64,000 bases of DNA from Thermomonas carbonis (GTDB taxonomy: Bacteria > Pseudomonadota > Gammaproteobacteria > Xanthomonadales > Xanthomonadaceae): the NCBI RefSeq assembly GCF_014396975.1, contig NZ_CP060719.1, forward strand, positions 1,646,001 through 1,710,000, written 5' to 3'. Each line of letters opens with the position of its first letter. Position 1 is the first letter of the stretch. The translations under genes were made by a program, and so were the position numbers. Under the pieces are notes generated by a model that searched no databases, was not told the origin of the DNA, and saw nothing but the letters and a program-made list of their open reading frames with translations. This document shows positions 1 through 9,290 of this stretch, piece after piece.

Positions 1-419
1 CGGTGTGTTTGCAACTCTTTCCGGCTGCACGGCCCATGCCCGGTACCAGGAGGCTGGGCCTCCGGCACCCGGAATCTTCCAAGCGTTTGCATCGATGTTC
101 TGAGTAGACGTTAATCGGGGGTGCCTTGCGGACATCCACGATTCCCCTCCCCCTGGTTGATCAAGTTGCAGCGTGGACGCTAACGTAAGGTTCAGGAATC
201 GTCAATCCCTTTAATGTGAATAGGTTATAGCGGTGTGCAAATCCTGTGTCACAACATGACCTTGTCACGACAATGTGACATTTCGTGTCAGCAAAGCCCC
301 CGTTCAGGTGAAAGAAGCGGAGCGTTGGCACGAAACCGCTAGACTTCGGCCCCCATAAGCCGGTCGCTCGGGCGCTGAATATACCCGTTCCGCCGTCGAT
401 CGTTGAATCGGAGCCCGCA
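1..419. other. Non-coding stretch upstream of the polysaccharide export permease
   Basis: I see no convincing gene in these 419 bases. The only long open frame here is antisense, low in family-like features and runs into the permease gene. The right half is richer in A/T than the rest of the window and carries several TGTCA(C) motifs (separate entry), which fits a promoter and operator region for the permease/T2SS gene run. No JUMPstart/ops element, tRNA or terminator was recognised. Confidence 0.5.
247..290. promoter_or_regulatory. Cluster of TGTCAC motifs with one inverted pair; candidate operator
   Basis: TGTCAC occurs at 247-252 and 263-268 and TGTCA at 286-290 on the plus strand. The reverse complement GTGACA lies at 275-280. 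The 263-268/275-280 pair is a perfect inverted repeat with a 6-base spacer. It lies about 140 bases before the permease start. The arms are the reverse of a CRP/Clp half-site order, so a Clp assignment is not supported. The regulator is unknown. Confidence 0.35.
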
Positions 420-1220
420 GTGCTGACGACTGTTGCACATTCATGGAGGCATGGGCCGCTGATTCGCATCCTGGCGTGGCGCGACATCAGCGGGCGCTAT
501 CGTGGATCGCTGCTGGGTTCCTTTTGGTCGCTGCTGACTCCGCTGCTCATGCTGGCCGTCTTCACTTTCGTGTTCGGGGTGGTGGCACCGACCCGTTGGC
601 CAGGGGTGGAGGAGCAGGGGATCGGCATGTTCGCCCTGCGCCTGCTGGCAGGAATGGTGGTGCATGGCTTGTTGGCCGAAGTGCTGTCGCGGGCCCCGGC
701 CTTGGTGACCTCGCAACCCAACTACGTGACCAAGGTGGTGTTTCCGCTGGAGGTCCTGGGCTGGGTGTCGCTGCTGACCGGGATTTTCCACGCGTTGATG
801 GCGTTGGTGGTGCTGGTGGTGCTGGACGGTGTCTTCGGCACGGGCTTTTCATGGACGATGCTGGCGTTGCCGCTGGTCCTGCTGCCGTACGCGCTGCTGC
901 TGGTGGGTCTGGTCTGGCTGGTGTCCGCGCTGGGCGTGTTCCTGCGCGACTTGGCCCAGCTGGTCGGGCCACTGGTGATGGTGTGCATGTTCCTGGGGCC
1001 GGTGTTCTACCCGCGCGAGGCGATGCCTGCCGCCGCCCAGCCCTGGCTGGCGCTGAACCCGATCACGGTGCCGGTGGAGCAGGTGCGACGGGTGCTGTTC
1101 GACGCGCAGTGGCCACAGTGGGACGTGGTGGCGCAGTATTCGTTGGTGTCCGTGGCTGTGTATGTGTTTGGCTTGTGGGCGTTTTCCAGACTCAAGAAAG
1201 GATTCGCCGATGTCCTCTGA
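420..1220 (+). CDS. ABC-2 type polysaccharide export permease (Wzm-like)
   Basis: This 266-residue inner-membrane protein belongs to the ABC-2 permease family that exports O-antigen or capsule chains. The N-terminus has the amphipathic segment LAWRDISGRYRGSLLG typical of Wzm/TagG permeases, followed by about six hydrophobic segments. The C-terminus FADVL is also typical. The GTG start is the only in-frame start before the conserved N-terminal motif. No Wzt ATPase gene lies in the window. The next gene downstream is T2SS gspE, whose ATG lies inside this gene (11-base overlap), so the two are probably translationally coupled. The substrate is presumably the glycan made by genes from 11.5 kb on. 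That link is inference from position. Confidence 0.85.
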   Translation: MLTTVAHSWRHGPLIRILAWRDISGRYRGSLLGSFWSLLTPLLMLAVFTFVFGVVAPTRWPGVEEQGIGMFALRLLAGMVVHGLLAEVLSRAPALVTSQPNYVTKVVFPLEVLGWVSLLTGIFHALMALVVLVVLDGVFGTGFSWTMLALPLVLLPYALLLVGLVWLVSALGVFLRDLAQLVGPLVMVCMFLGPVFYPREAMPAAAQPWLALNPITVPVEQVRRVLFDAQWPQWDVVAQYSLVSVAVYVFGLWAFSRLKKGFADVL

Positions 1221-2910
1221 AGCCGCGCGCGCCGCGCCGCGCGACCGCTTGCTGGGCGAGTTGCTGCTCGACGCCGGCCTGCTGGGCGTGGCCGACCTGG
1301 AACGGGGGCTGGCCCTGCAGCAGAAGCTGGGCGGGCGGCTGGGCAGCGTGCTGATGCGGATCGGCGCGGTGAGCGAGGACAACCTGCTGCAGGTCCTCAG
1401 CCGACAGTTGGGATTGCCGGTGATGGGTGCCGAGGTGCCGGCCCCGGACGAGGACGCGATGCGGCTCACCGCCCTGCAGGCACCGACCGGGATCGACTGG
1501 CTGCTCGACCAGCAGGTGCTGGTCTGGCCGGGTGAGGGCAACGACCTGCTGTGCGCTGCGCGCGACCCGTTGTTGCCCTCATTGCGCGAGGCGATGCGGC
1601 ATGCCTTTCCCGGTCGTCGGGTGCATTGGTGTCTGTGCCGGGCGCAGGACCTGGAGCGCATGCTCGACGGCTTGGCCCACCATGCCCGCTCGGACGAATG
1701 GAGCGGTGGCGACGAACAGCAGCTGCGGGCGATGGCCGAGGAAGCCCCGGTCGTCGAGCTGGTCAGCAACCTGATGGCGCAGGCGGTCGAGCAGCGCGCC
1801 TCGGACATCCACCTGGAGCCGGAGGAGCGCACCTTCAGCGTGCGTTTCCGCATCGACGGCGTGCTCCACAACCGTCTGCATCTGCCGCGTGACCGTTTCG
1901 ACGCGGTCGCCTCGCGGCTCAAGCTGATCTCGGGCATGGATATCGCCGAGCGCCGGCTGCCGCAGGACGGGCGCATGTCGACCCGTGTCGGCGGGCAGGA
2001 AATGGACATCCGCGTATCGGCATTGCCCGGCGTGCATGGCGAGTCGATCGTGATGCGCCTGCTGCCGAAGGAGCGCAAGGAACTGGGGCTCGAGCGGCTC
2101 GGCTTCGAGGCGGATCACCTGGCGATGATGAAGGCGTGGACCGCCGAGGCGAACGGCATCGTGCTGGTCACCGGCCCGACCGGTTCCGGCAAGTCGACCA
2201 CGCTTTATGCATCGCTGGCTGCCGCAAACGATGGCCTCAAGAAGATCATCACGGTCGAGGATCCGGTCGAGTTCCAGCTGCCGGCGATCACCCAGATCCA
2301 GGCGCATCCCGACATCGGCCTGACCTTCGCCAACGCCCTGCGTTCGATCCTGCGCCAGGATCCGGACGTGATCATGATCGGCGAAATCCGCGACCTGGAA
2401 ACCGCGCAGATCGCGGTGCAGGCTGCGTTGACCGGCCATCTGGTGCTCAGCACCCTGCACACCAACGATGCGATCAGCGCGTTTACCCGCCTGGTCGACA
2501 TGGGCGTGGAGCCGTTCCTGGTCGCCACCCCGGTGCGTGCCGTGCAGGCGCAACGGCTGGTGCGCCGGTTGTGCCCGCATTGCGCCCGCCCGCATGCGGT
2601 GCCGGCCGCGATAGAGGCCGAAGTCCGGCTGTTCGCCGAACGCGTGCTGCCCGGTATGGCGCCGCGCTGGATGGAGGCGGTGGGGTGCTCGCAATGCATG
2701 AATACCGGTTACCGCGGCCGCCTGGGCATCTACGAGATGGTGCCGGTGACTGAGGCGATGCAGCACCTGATCGTCAGTGGTGCATCGGTGAACGAGATGA
2801 AGAAGCTGGCCCGCGACGAAGGCTGCCGGTTCCTGCGTGATGACGGCCTGTTGAAGGCGTGGCAGGGCCAGACCACGGCCGAGGAAGTGCTGCGCGTCAC
2901 CGGCAGTTGA
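1210..2910 (+). CDS. gspE: Type II secretion ATPase GspE (XpsE-type)
   Basis: This 566-residue cytoplasmic ATPase powers pseudopilus assembly. It has an N-terminal GspE/MshE domain (about 1-150), then the RecA-like core with Walker A GPTGSGKST (about 322-330), an Asp box, and Walker B with MIGEIRDLETA. Cysteines at about 455, 458, 493 and 496 form the tetracysteine zinc motif of GspE. The chosen start is the ATG at 1210 (SSEAARAAP...). A longer open frame begins inside the permease gene but lacks family similarity. It is the first gene of an eleven-gene run, with gspF starting 7 bases downstream. Compare the second GspE at 58373, which lacks the four cysteines. Confidence 0.96.
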   Translation: MSSEAARAAPRDRLLGELLLDAGLLGVADLERGLALQQKLGGRLGSVLMRIGAVSEDNLLQVLSRQLGLPVMGAEVPAPDEDAMRLTALQAPTGIDWLLDQQVLVWPGEGNDLLCAARDPLLPSLREAMRHAFPGRRVHWCLCRAQDLERMLDGLAHHARSDEWSGGDEQQLRAMAEEAPVVELVSNLMAQAVEQRASDIHLEPEERTFSVRFRIDGVLHNRLHLPRDRFDAVASRLKLISGMDIAERRLPQDGRMSTRVGGQEMDIRVSALPGVHGESIVMRLLPKERKELGLERLGFEADHLAMMKAWTAEANGIVLVTGPTGSGKSTTLYASLAAANDGLKKIITVEDPVEFQLPAITQIQAHPDIGLTFANALRSILRQDPDVIMIGEIRDLETAQIAVQAALTGHLVLSTLHTNDAISAFTRLVDMGVEPFLVATPVRAVQAQRLVRRLCPHCARPHAVPAAIEAEVRLFAERVLPGMAPRWMEAVGCSQCMNTGYRGRLGIYEMVPVTEAMQHLIVSGASVNEMKKLARDEGCRFLRDDGLLKAWQGQTTAEEVLRVTGS

Positions 2911-2917
2911 GCCCCGC

Positions 2918-4111
2918 ATGCCCCGTTACCACTATCACGCACTGAACGCCGAGGGCATCAGCCTGGAAGGCATGCTGCGCGCCGACAACGAGCGCGACGT
3001 TGCCCGCCAGTTGGAGCGGCGCGGACTGTCGGTGATCGAAGTGACCTCCGGAGAAGCCGGCGGTCGCGAGCGCCGCGGCCGCCTGCGCCACGGCGACGTG
3101 ATCCTGGCCCTGCAGGAACTGGCGACCATGCTCACCTCCGGTGTGAGCATCGCCGATGCGGTCGGCAGCCAGGCGCTGGGTGCGCACCATCCACGCATCG
3201 TCGCCGCATTCAGCACCATGTCCCGCGATCTGCAGCGCGGCTTGGCGTTTTCGGCCACGCTGGCCAAGTGCGGGCTGCCGTTGCCGGAATACGTGGTGCA
3301 ACTGGCGCGTGCCGGCGAACTCACCGGCGAACTCGGCCGCGCGCTGCGCGATGCCTCCACACAGATGGAGTACGAGCAGCAGCTGCGCAACGAGATGCGC
3401 AACGCGCTGATCTACCCGCTGGTGCTGGTGCTGGCCGGGGTAGCGGCGGTGGCGATCATGTTCATCTTCGTGGTGCCCAAGTTCGCCTCGTTGCTGGAGC
3501 AGGCGAACGACTTGCCGCTGCTTGCGTGGATCGTGCTGGCCTTCGGCACCTGGACGCGGGAGAATTTCCTGCTGCTTCTGGTCTTGCTGGCAGCGGTCGG
3601 TGCTGGCGCCGCATGGGCGCTGCGCAAGCCGGAGCTGCGCGCACGCGGGATGGATGCGATGTCGCGCTGGCCGGTGATCGGGCCATGGTTGGTGGAGGCC
3701 GATACCGCGCGCTGGGCGAAGGTGCTGGGTGCGCTGCTGGGCAACAAGGTGCCACTGATGCGCGGGTTGGAACTGGCGCAGTCCGGTCTGCAATTGCCGC
3801 AACGGCGCGCGCGCATGGGCGAGGTGACGCGTGCAGTGCGCGGTGGCTCCTCGCTGGCTGATGCGCTGGAAGACCACGACGCACTGACCGCGACCGGTTA
3901 CAACCTGATCCGGGTCGGCGAGCGCTCCGGCAAGCTGGCATCCATGCTGGATTCATTGGCGCGGCTGTATGAAGAGGCGGGCCGCAATCGCATGAAGCGC
4001 GTGCTGATCCTGCTGGAGCCGATCGCGATCCTGGTGATCGGCAGCGTGATCGGCACGATCATCCTCGGCGTGATCCTGGCCATCACCAGCGCCAACGACC
4101 TTGCCGTTTGA
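2918..4111 (+). CDS. gspF: Type II secretion inner-membrane platform protein GspF
   Basis: This 397-residue polytopic protein anchors the GspE ATPase and the pseudopilus base. It begins YHYHALNAEG, the usual GspF opening. It carries two T2SSF domains (about 65-190 and 265-390), each ending in hydrophobic helices, for example ALIYPLVLVLAGVAAVAIMF and a C-terminal LEPIAILVIGSVIGTIILG. The length is normal for the family. It follows gspE closely, and gspG lies just downstream. Confidence 0.95.
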   Translation: MPRYHYHALNAEGISLEGMLRADNERDVARQLERRGLSVIEVTSGEAGGRERRGRLRHGDVILALQELATMLTSGVSIADAVGSQALGAHHPRIVAAFSTMSRDLQRGLAFSATLAKCGLPLPEYVVQLARAGELTGELGRALRDASTQMEYEQQLRNEMRNALIYPLVLVLAGVAAVAIMFIFVVPKFASLLEQANDLPLLAWIVLAFGTWTRENFLLLLVLLAAVGAGAAWALRKPELRARGMDAMSRWPVIGPWLVEADTARWAKVLGALLGNKVPLMRGLELAQSGLQLPQRRARMGEVTRAVRGGSSLADALEDHDALTATGYNLIRVGERSGKLASMLDSLARLYEEAGRNRMKRVLILLEPIAILVIGSVIGTIILGVILAITSANDLAV

Positions 4112-4146
4112 CCGCAGTTCCCCGAGACAACAATCGAGACGCAACG

Positions 4147-4611
4147 ATGCGATCCAATCCCCGTTTCCGCATGCGCCACCAGCATGGCTTCACCCTGCTC
4201 GAGATGATCGTGGTGCTGGTCATCATTGGCCTGATCATGGGCCTGGTTGGTCCAAGGTTGTTCGGCCAGGCCGACAAGGCGAAGGTGCAGACGGCCAATA
4301 CCCAGATCAAGATGCTGCGCGGCGCATTGCAGACGATGCGCCTGGATATCAGTCGATGGCCGACCGAGCAGGAAGGCCTGGCCTTGCTGACGACCAAGCC
4401 CGTGAACCTCGACGCGGTGAAAGGTTGGGCTGGCCCGTATCTGGATGAGGCGGTGCCGCAGGATCCGTGGGGCCAGGCCTACCAGTTTTCTCCTCAGGCC
4501 AGCGATGCCAATCCCTTCGTCCTGTATTCCTACGGCGCCGACGGCAAGGAAGGGGGAGAAGGTCAGGATGCGGACATCGGTTACTTGCCGGGTCAACCCG
4601 CCGCCCAATGA
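4147..4611 (+). CDS. gspG: Major pseudopilin GspG
   Basis: This is the major pseudopilin of the T2SS, exported, processed by the prepilin peptidase and assembled into the pseudopilus. The prepilin site is HQHG/FTLLEMIVVLVIIGLI, with Glu at +5 of the mature protein. The GspG core follows (DISRWPTEQEGLALLT, WGQAYQF, SYGADGKEGGEG), with the C-terminal calcium-loop region. I chose ATG 4147 (154 aa) because it gives a short basic leader. An in-frame start at 4108 would add 13 unlikely residues and overlap gspF. Confidence 0.94.
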   Translation: MRSNPRFRMRHQHGFTLLEMIVVLVIIGLIMGLVGPRLFGQADKAKVQTANTQIKMLRGALQTMRLDISRWPTEQEGLALLTTKPVNLDAVKGWAGPYLDEAVPQDPWGQAYQFSPQASDANPFVLYSYGADGKEGGEGQDADIGYLPGQPAAQ

Positions 4612-4624
4612 TCCGCAGGCTGGC

Positions 4625-5011
4625 ATGAGCAGGGCAGGTTTCACCCTGCTGGAGATGATCGTGGTGCTGGCGACCTTGGGTCTGGCCACCGCGCTTGCGG
4701 TGCCGGCCATGCTGCGTGGAATCGAAAGTTGGCGCCAGCAGGCCGCGATCGACGTCTTGTTGGACGCTATCCGGGCGCTTCCGGCAGGCGCGCGTGCGCG
4801 TGGCCAGCCGATCGTCATCGACGAAACCTCGTTGCGATCCGACAATCCGCCTCTGCGCATCGCGGGCGATTGGACCCTGAGCGTCCCCACACCGTGGCGC
4901 GTCGGTGTCAATGGCGTGTGCGCGGGCGGCGACATGGTTGTGGTAGGTCGATATGGCGAGAAAACCATTCGCGTCTCTACACCATTTTGCGAGGCGAAGG
5001 TCCTGCCTTGA
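4625..5011 (+). CDS. gspH: Minor pseudopilin GspH
   Basis: This minor pseudopilin has 128 residues. The leader MSRAG is very short, followed by FTLLEMIVVLATLGL with Glu+5. The rest resembles GspH/XpsH, with a predicted beta-rich globular part and two cysteines (VCAGGD and FCEAKV) that could form a disulfide in the periplasm. The start is ATG 4625; upstream in-frame methionines lie within gspG and would bury the prepilin leader. The stop overlaps the TTG start proposed for gspI (TTGA). Confidence 0.88.
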   Translation: MSRAGFTLLEMIVVLATLGLATALAVPAMLRGIESWRQQAAIDVLLDAIRALPAGARARGQPIVIDETSLRSDNPPLRIAGDWTLSVPTPWRVGVNGVCAGGDMVVVGRYGEKTIRVSTPFCEAKVLP

Positions 5012-5426
5012 GAACGCGTTCATCCATGGCCGGCTTCACGCTACTGGAGGCGATTGTCGCTCTGGTGATCCTCAGCATCGGCGCGTTGGCGCTGTATGGG
5101 TGGCTCTCCACGAACATGATCGCGCTGGAGCGAGTGCGGGCACGACAAGAGCAGGAGATCGTGGCCCGTTCCTCGCTCGATCTCGTGCGTCGCCTCAATC
5201 CGATGGAGACACCCACCGGGGAGCGTCGTGTTGACGACCTCATCGTCAAATGGTCGGGGAGGTGCTGGAAGGACCCAAGCCGGGTGTCATGCAATCCGGA
5301 GGTACGAGCATCTTCAATGTGGGATTGTATTTGCTGGATGTTCGCGTGACCCGCGATGGAGAGGTCGTGCATGCGTTCAAGGTGCGCCAGGTCGGCTGGA
5401 AGCAGGTGCGGAAGGTGGATCTGTGA
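5008..5426 (+). CDS. gspI: Minor pseudopilin GspI, reading frame broken by one missing base
   Basis: The N-terminal part reads AG/FTLLEAIVALVILSIGAL, a clear prepilin site. I favour the TTG at 5008 over the ATG at 5026: it gives a basic leader (RTRSS) and a TTGA overlap with gspH, while the ATG leaves only a three-residue leader. As given, the frame leaves the family sequence near 5257 and stops at 5347-5349. One extra G in the run 5256-5259 restores VKWSGEVLEGPKPG and then SIFNVGLYLLDVRVTRDG through VRKVDL, ending at 5426 and overlapping gspJ. The restored length is 139 residues. Either sequencing error or a true frameshift. Confidence 0.85.
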
Positions 5427-6033
5427 GCGCGTGCATAAACCCGCGTTCGCGCCTCTCGGGCTTCACCCTGATGGAAATGCTGGTCACTCTCATGCTGGTG
5501 TCGTTTGCCACCATGTTGATGTTCCAGATGTTGGGCAGCTACCGCATCGCGAACGAGCGGGTGAGCGCGCAGGCGGGCTTGATCGATCGGCAGGCACTGC
5601 TTTACGACTGGTTCCGGGACACCGTACATGGCTTGTTCACGGCACGCGATCTGATATTCACCGGAGATCCCGAGCGCTTTATGGCCGTGACCATCAATCC
5701 ACTCTATGCGCCGGAAGGGAGCCCGACCCGCATCGGCTGGTCCCTCCAAATGGCGACCAACGGGCGGCAGGAAATCGTGTACTCCGAATCCGGGCGCGAG
5801 CGATGGCGGCTGCCGCTGGACGGCGATGGCAGTGCGCGCTTTGTCTACTTGGATGAGTCCGGGCGCCAGAGCTCGACTTGGCCCCGAAGCTGGGATTGGT
5901 GAAGCCGGAGAAACTGCCTGCGGTCGTGATGTTGTCGCGCGGCGAAAACAGCGGTCTGTCGCCGGCGCTGGCGGCAGTCCTCGGTCCGTTGGAGCCGCCA
6001 TATCGCTTGTACGGGCTGGAGCAAATGGATTGA
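5423..6033 (+). CDS. gspJ: Minor pseudopilin GspJ, reading frame broken by one missing base
   Basis: The GTG start at 5423 overlaps the gspI stop (GTGA). The prepilin site is LSG/FTLMEMLVTLMLVSFATML with Glu+5. The body resembles the XpsJ/GspJ type. As given, the frame stops early at 5900-5902 (after RSWDW). Adding one G to the run 5861-5863 yields DESGAPELDLAPKLGLVKPE and continues to YRLYGLEQMD, ending at 6033, 5 bases before gspK. The restored length is 203 residues, usual for GspJ. Confidence 0.84.
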
Positions 6034-6038
6034 CTGGG

Positions 6039-7095
6039 ATGCATAGGGAGCGGGGATTCGTGCTGGTGCTGGTCCTTGCGATGCTGGTGGTGCTATCGCT
6101 GGTCGCGGGCACCGTGGCCGCGATCACCAGTCGATTGGTCGCGCAGTCGCAGCAACGAGCGCAGTACATGCAGGACGAGGTGGATATCGCAAGCACGCGC
6201 GCCACGATCCTGTATCTCATGATGAGCCAGCGGGTGACCGTGCGCGGAATAACGGTGGACAATCTGGTGTCGTTCGGCGAGGACGGCGTGCGCGAGATCC
6301 AATCTCCCGCAGACCTGGATTCATCTCTCCCGATCGGCAACGAAATCGTGCCCGATGGCCGCGTGTATCGGGCATGGGCAATGCCCGTTTCTCGCTGCAG
6401 GACGACCATGGTCTGTTTGGCGTCAACTGGAGTTCGCCAGCCAGGCTGGATCGGCTGCTGGCAAACGGCGGCCGTGCTCAGGAGCCAGCCGAGACCTTGC
6501 TGAATCGCTTGCTCGATTATCAGGATGAAGACGATTTGTATCGTCTGAACAGTGCTGAGGCGGACGCATATCGCAAAGCCGGCCTGGCTCGACCGACCAA
6601 CCGGCCACTTACTACTCCGATGGAATTGACGCGCGTGATGGGATGGAAGGCCGCACTTGATTTCCTGTCGCCTGCGGAAATCAACGACGCGATCAGCGTG
6701 GATACCGTGTCGATGGTCAACGTCAATACCGCTTCAGCCAGAGTTCTTCTGACGCTGGCAGGCATGGACCAAGAAAAAGTGGATCGAGTGATGGCTTTCA
6801 GGAAACTGCAACCGTTCCTGACCGACGTGTCGTTCAATCAATTCCTCGGGCGCATGCAGGCCCGGAGGAGCCCTTGACTGTGTATCCTGCCGCGTCGGGT
6901 ACCTTGAAGCTTTGGTCGTCGTCGGGCGGGCAGGTGGGGCTCATTCATTGGAAAATGACGCCGATCGATGAACGAGAAGGTCGCCCTTGGCGTGAAGACT
7001 ATGAGCTCATCCAATCCAAAGGCCCGAATCAAGACGCTCCTGTCTACTCAGTTCGCTCGCGGCTTTTCGCCCAGCAGATGGATGCGAGGAACTGA
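6039..7095 (+). CDS. gspK: Minor pseudopilin GspK, reading frame broken at two sites
   Basis: This is the large tip pseudopilin. The leader MHRERG is followed by FVLVLVLAMLVVLSLVAG. It lacks Glu+5, as is normal for GspK. The alpha domain contains the helix-hairpin-helix-like VNVNTASARVLLTLAGM and the conserved LLDYQDEDD. Two single-base losses interrupt it. One extra G at 6370-6372 joins GRVYR to GMGNARFSLQDDHG. One extra G at 6864-6865 joins LGRMQA to REEPLTVYPAASG. With both restored the gene encodes 352 residues, ending QQMDARN. The stop lies inside gspL. Confidence 0.85.
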
Positions 7096-8107
7096 CGGTC
7101 TGCGGCAACTGTCAGCGGGCGGTAACGGACAGGAATGGGTGCTCGCGCGCAGCTATTGTGTTTACGCCCTGCTGGACGGCACATCCGTTCCCCCGCGCAA
7201 ACGGAAAGGTTACGCCGAAATGGCCACAGCTCGCTGGTCGCCATTTCTGGATACGGAGTCGCGTGTCGAATGGCAAGGGAACCGTGCCATGGTGTGGGCA
7301 TGGTCGCGAGCGCGTGCGCTGGCCGGGGAAGCCGACGGAATCTTGCCGCCGCCGCGCCGGATCGTGCCCGAATCGCTGTTTCGCGGACAACCGCTGCCCG
7401 CTGGCGATGAGCTCGTGGTGTTGGAGGAAGGGCTCGAAGGGCGCGTCTGGCGCGATGGCCTGCTGGTGTCGTCGTGCTGGTGGCCCGAAGTCCCCGACCT
7501 TGGCGAGTGGAACGATTTCCGGCGTGGCGCGGGCCTCCCGCCCGCGGCGATCTTGCCTCCGCCGATTGTGCACCCATTGGCAGAGCGCATGTGGACGACA
7601 CGACGCGCAGAAGGCATTGGCGAGACCTTCGGCCGTTACCGTAATTATCTTGCGCTGATTGGCGTCGGGTTAGCGACCGCAGTACTGGCGGCACTGCTGT
7701 GTGGAGTGCTCGCATTGAAGGTATCGATCTGGCAGGTCGAGGGTCAAATAGCGGATCGCGAGCAGGCGCTGGAGAAGATCATCCTGGCGCGCGAGGAGGC
7801 GTTGAGAACCCGCGATGCGGTGGATGCTGCGCTTGCCCTGCGGCCACCCGGTGGGCAACTTGAATTGATGGCGCTCGTCACACGACTCATGCGTGGCAAC
7901 TGGCAATTGCTCGAATGGAAGATGGTGGATTCTCAAACCCTGCAGCTGACTGCCCGCATGGCCAATCCGGATTCCCGTGCAATCGTGTCGGCATGGGAGG
8001 CGTCCAAGCGGTTCACTGGAGTGACTGCAGAGCTCGGTCAGCAGAACGGAACCGTTGTGGTGAATGCAAAGGTACTGCCGGCCAAGCCGCAGGAAGCGCG
8101 CCCGTGA
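7082..8107 (+). CDS. gspL: Type II secretion protein GspL (XpsL-type)
   Basis: This bitopic inner-membrane protein links GspE to GspM. It has an N-terminal cytoplasmic part (about 1-185), one transmembrane helix (about 188-212, LALIGVGLATAVLAALLCGV), then a periplasmic coiled-coil and a ferredoxin-like PilN-type domain. I chose ATG 7082 (341 aa), overlapping gspK by 14 bases. The longer open frame back to 6968 is within gspK and does not resemble GspL. The cytoplasmic domain is shorter than in Vibrio EpsL but fits xanthomonad XpsL. The name rests on position and architecture as much as on sequence. Confidence 0.82.
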   Translation: MRGTDGLRQLSAGGNGQEWVLARSYCVYALLDGTSVPPRKRKGYAEMATARWSPFLDTESRVEWQGNRAMVWAWSRARALAGEADGILPPPRRIVPESLFRGQPLPAGDELVVLEEGLEGRVWRDGLLVSSCWWPEVPDLGEWNDFRRGAGLPPAAILPPPIVHPLAERMWTTRRAEGIGETFGRYRNYLALIGVGLATAVLAALLCGVLALKVSIWQVEGQIADREQALEKIILAREEALRTRDAVDAALALRPPGGQLELMALVTRLMRGNWQLLEWKMVDSQTLQLTARMANPDSRAIVSAWEASKRFTGVTAELGQQNGTVVVNAKVLPAKPQEARP

Positions 8108-8708
8108 CCCTGGCTTTCATGCCGAAGTGGCTGCAGTTGCGCGAGGAGTGGCGCGGCAACGCTCGCCTGCGCATGGGTGTAGCGATAGTAGCGGCCATCT
8201 TGTTCGTGTATGCGTGCTTGCTGCTTTGGGATTGGCGCAGCGCTCTCCATGAAGAATATCGGGAGCGCACTTTGCAGCTATACAAGATGGAAGCGCTGGC
8301 AGGGCAGCAGTATTGGCCAGCCCGCGCGCAGAGCGCGCGGATCGTGGAGAAGGCGGTTCTGGCCGAGATCCCGGATGCCGCTACCCTCGGACTCGCGCAG
8401 GCCGAGGTACAGACGACGGTACGGCAGATCCTGAATGCCTTTGGTCCAAAGATGTCCAGCAGTACCCGCCCTGCTGCACAGGTGGCAGGACGCCCGGGTA
8501 TCTGGCGACTCCCGGTCGCGCTTCGCGGCCCTGCAAACGTGATGCAGCTTTCAGAGATCCTTCGCCGCATCGAAAGCGCGGAGCGTTTGATGACCGTGGA
8601 AGAAATGTCGATCACTTTCGCAAGGGCGAACCCAATATCGCGTTGACATTGGTGGCCTACTATCGAATTGGCGGCCGCATGCAGGAAGGCGGCGATGGCG
8701 CTAATTGA
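8104..8708 (+). CDS. gspM: Type II secretion protein GspM (XpsM-type), frame broken by one missing base
   Basis: This short bitopic protein partners GspL. The GTG at 8104 overlaps the gspL stop (GTGA); an ATG at 8119 is the alternative. One transmembrane helix lies at about 24-44 (GVAIVAAILFVYACLLLW), followed by a periplasmic domain with a coiled stretch. As given, the frame stops at 8646 after RANPISR. One extra G at 8624-8626 gives FARGEPNIALTLVAYYRIGG and an end at 8708, for 201 residues. The stop overlaps gspN by 14 bases. Confidence 0.8.
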
Positions 8709-9267
8709 ATCAATCCGTCGACACCCGCTGCTTCTGGCCGTTTTTTTTGGGGCAGTCATGGGCGCTGTCGTAGGCGTATTTCTACCGATTCGCGCGGCTG
8801 CGTTTCCGAAGGCGCAACCCGAATCTTGGGTGCTGCCCTCTGCGCAGGCATTGAAACGCTTTCGCGAGGATCAGTTCGAGCAAGTCCGCAACGGGCGCTT
8901 CTGGGGCGAACTTGCGATGCCGGGGCAGCGGGCCGCTCGCGCCGCCGTCTCGAACTGGTCGCTCGGGGCGATCGTGACGCGCCCGGTGGTGCAGGTATCA
9001 GTGACCGCAACCGGCAAAGGGCTGGCTTGGGTGCGTCTGGGCGGCGCGTTGCCGGACGGCTCTATCCTTGTGTCCGCAAGCCGGGATCGCATCTGGTTCG
9101 AAAAGGACGGCTGCAAGCGCGTCCGCTCGTTGTATCAGAACAAGGTGAGGCCAGACCCGGAAGGCTGCATCGGCGATGCAGCGTCGAAACCGGGCACTGT
9201 GCCTCCGCCGGTAACCGCAACAACCGCCAAGCCTTCTGCAACGCAGCCCGCAGAGCAGCAACCGTGA
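8695..9267 (+). CDS. xpsN: Type II secretion protein XpsN/GspN-like (GspC counterpart)
   Basis: This 190-residue protein has one N-terminal transmembrane segment (about 10-32, LLLAVFFGAVMGAVVGVFLPI), a periplasmic domain and a Pro/Thr/Ala-rich tail. Its place between gspM and gspD matches xpsN of Xanthomonas, a bitopic component thought to bridge the inner-membrane platform and the secretin, as GspC does elsewhere. No PDZ domain is visible and no separate gspC lies in the operon. Identification is mainly by position and topology. The ATG at 8695 was chosen because the upstream part of the open frame lies inside gspM. Confidence 0.7.
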   Translation: MALIESIRRHPLLLAVFFGAVMGAVVGVFLPIRAAAFPKAQPESWVLPSAQALKRFREDQFEQVRNGRFWGELAMPGQRAARAAVSNWSLGAIVTRPVVQVSVTATGKGLAWVRLGGALPDGSILVSASRDRIWFEKDGCKRVRSLYQNKVRPDPEGCIGDAASKPGTVPPPVTATTAKPSATQPAEQQP

Positions 9268-9290
9268 CATTCCTCTTCGTAGATTTCCGC

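Noticed and set aside
245..280. Clp/CRP binding site
   Set aside because: The arms are TGTCAC...GTGACA, the reverse order of TGTGA-N6-TCACA.
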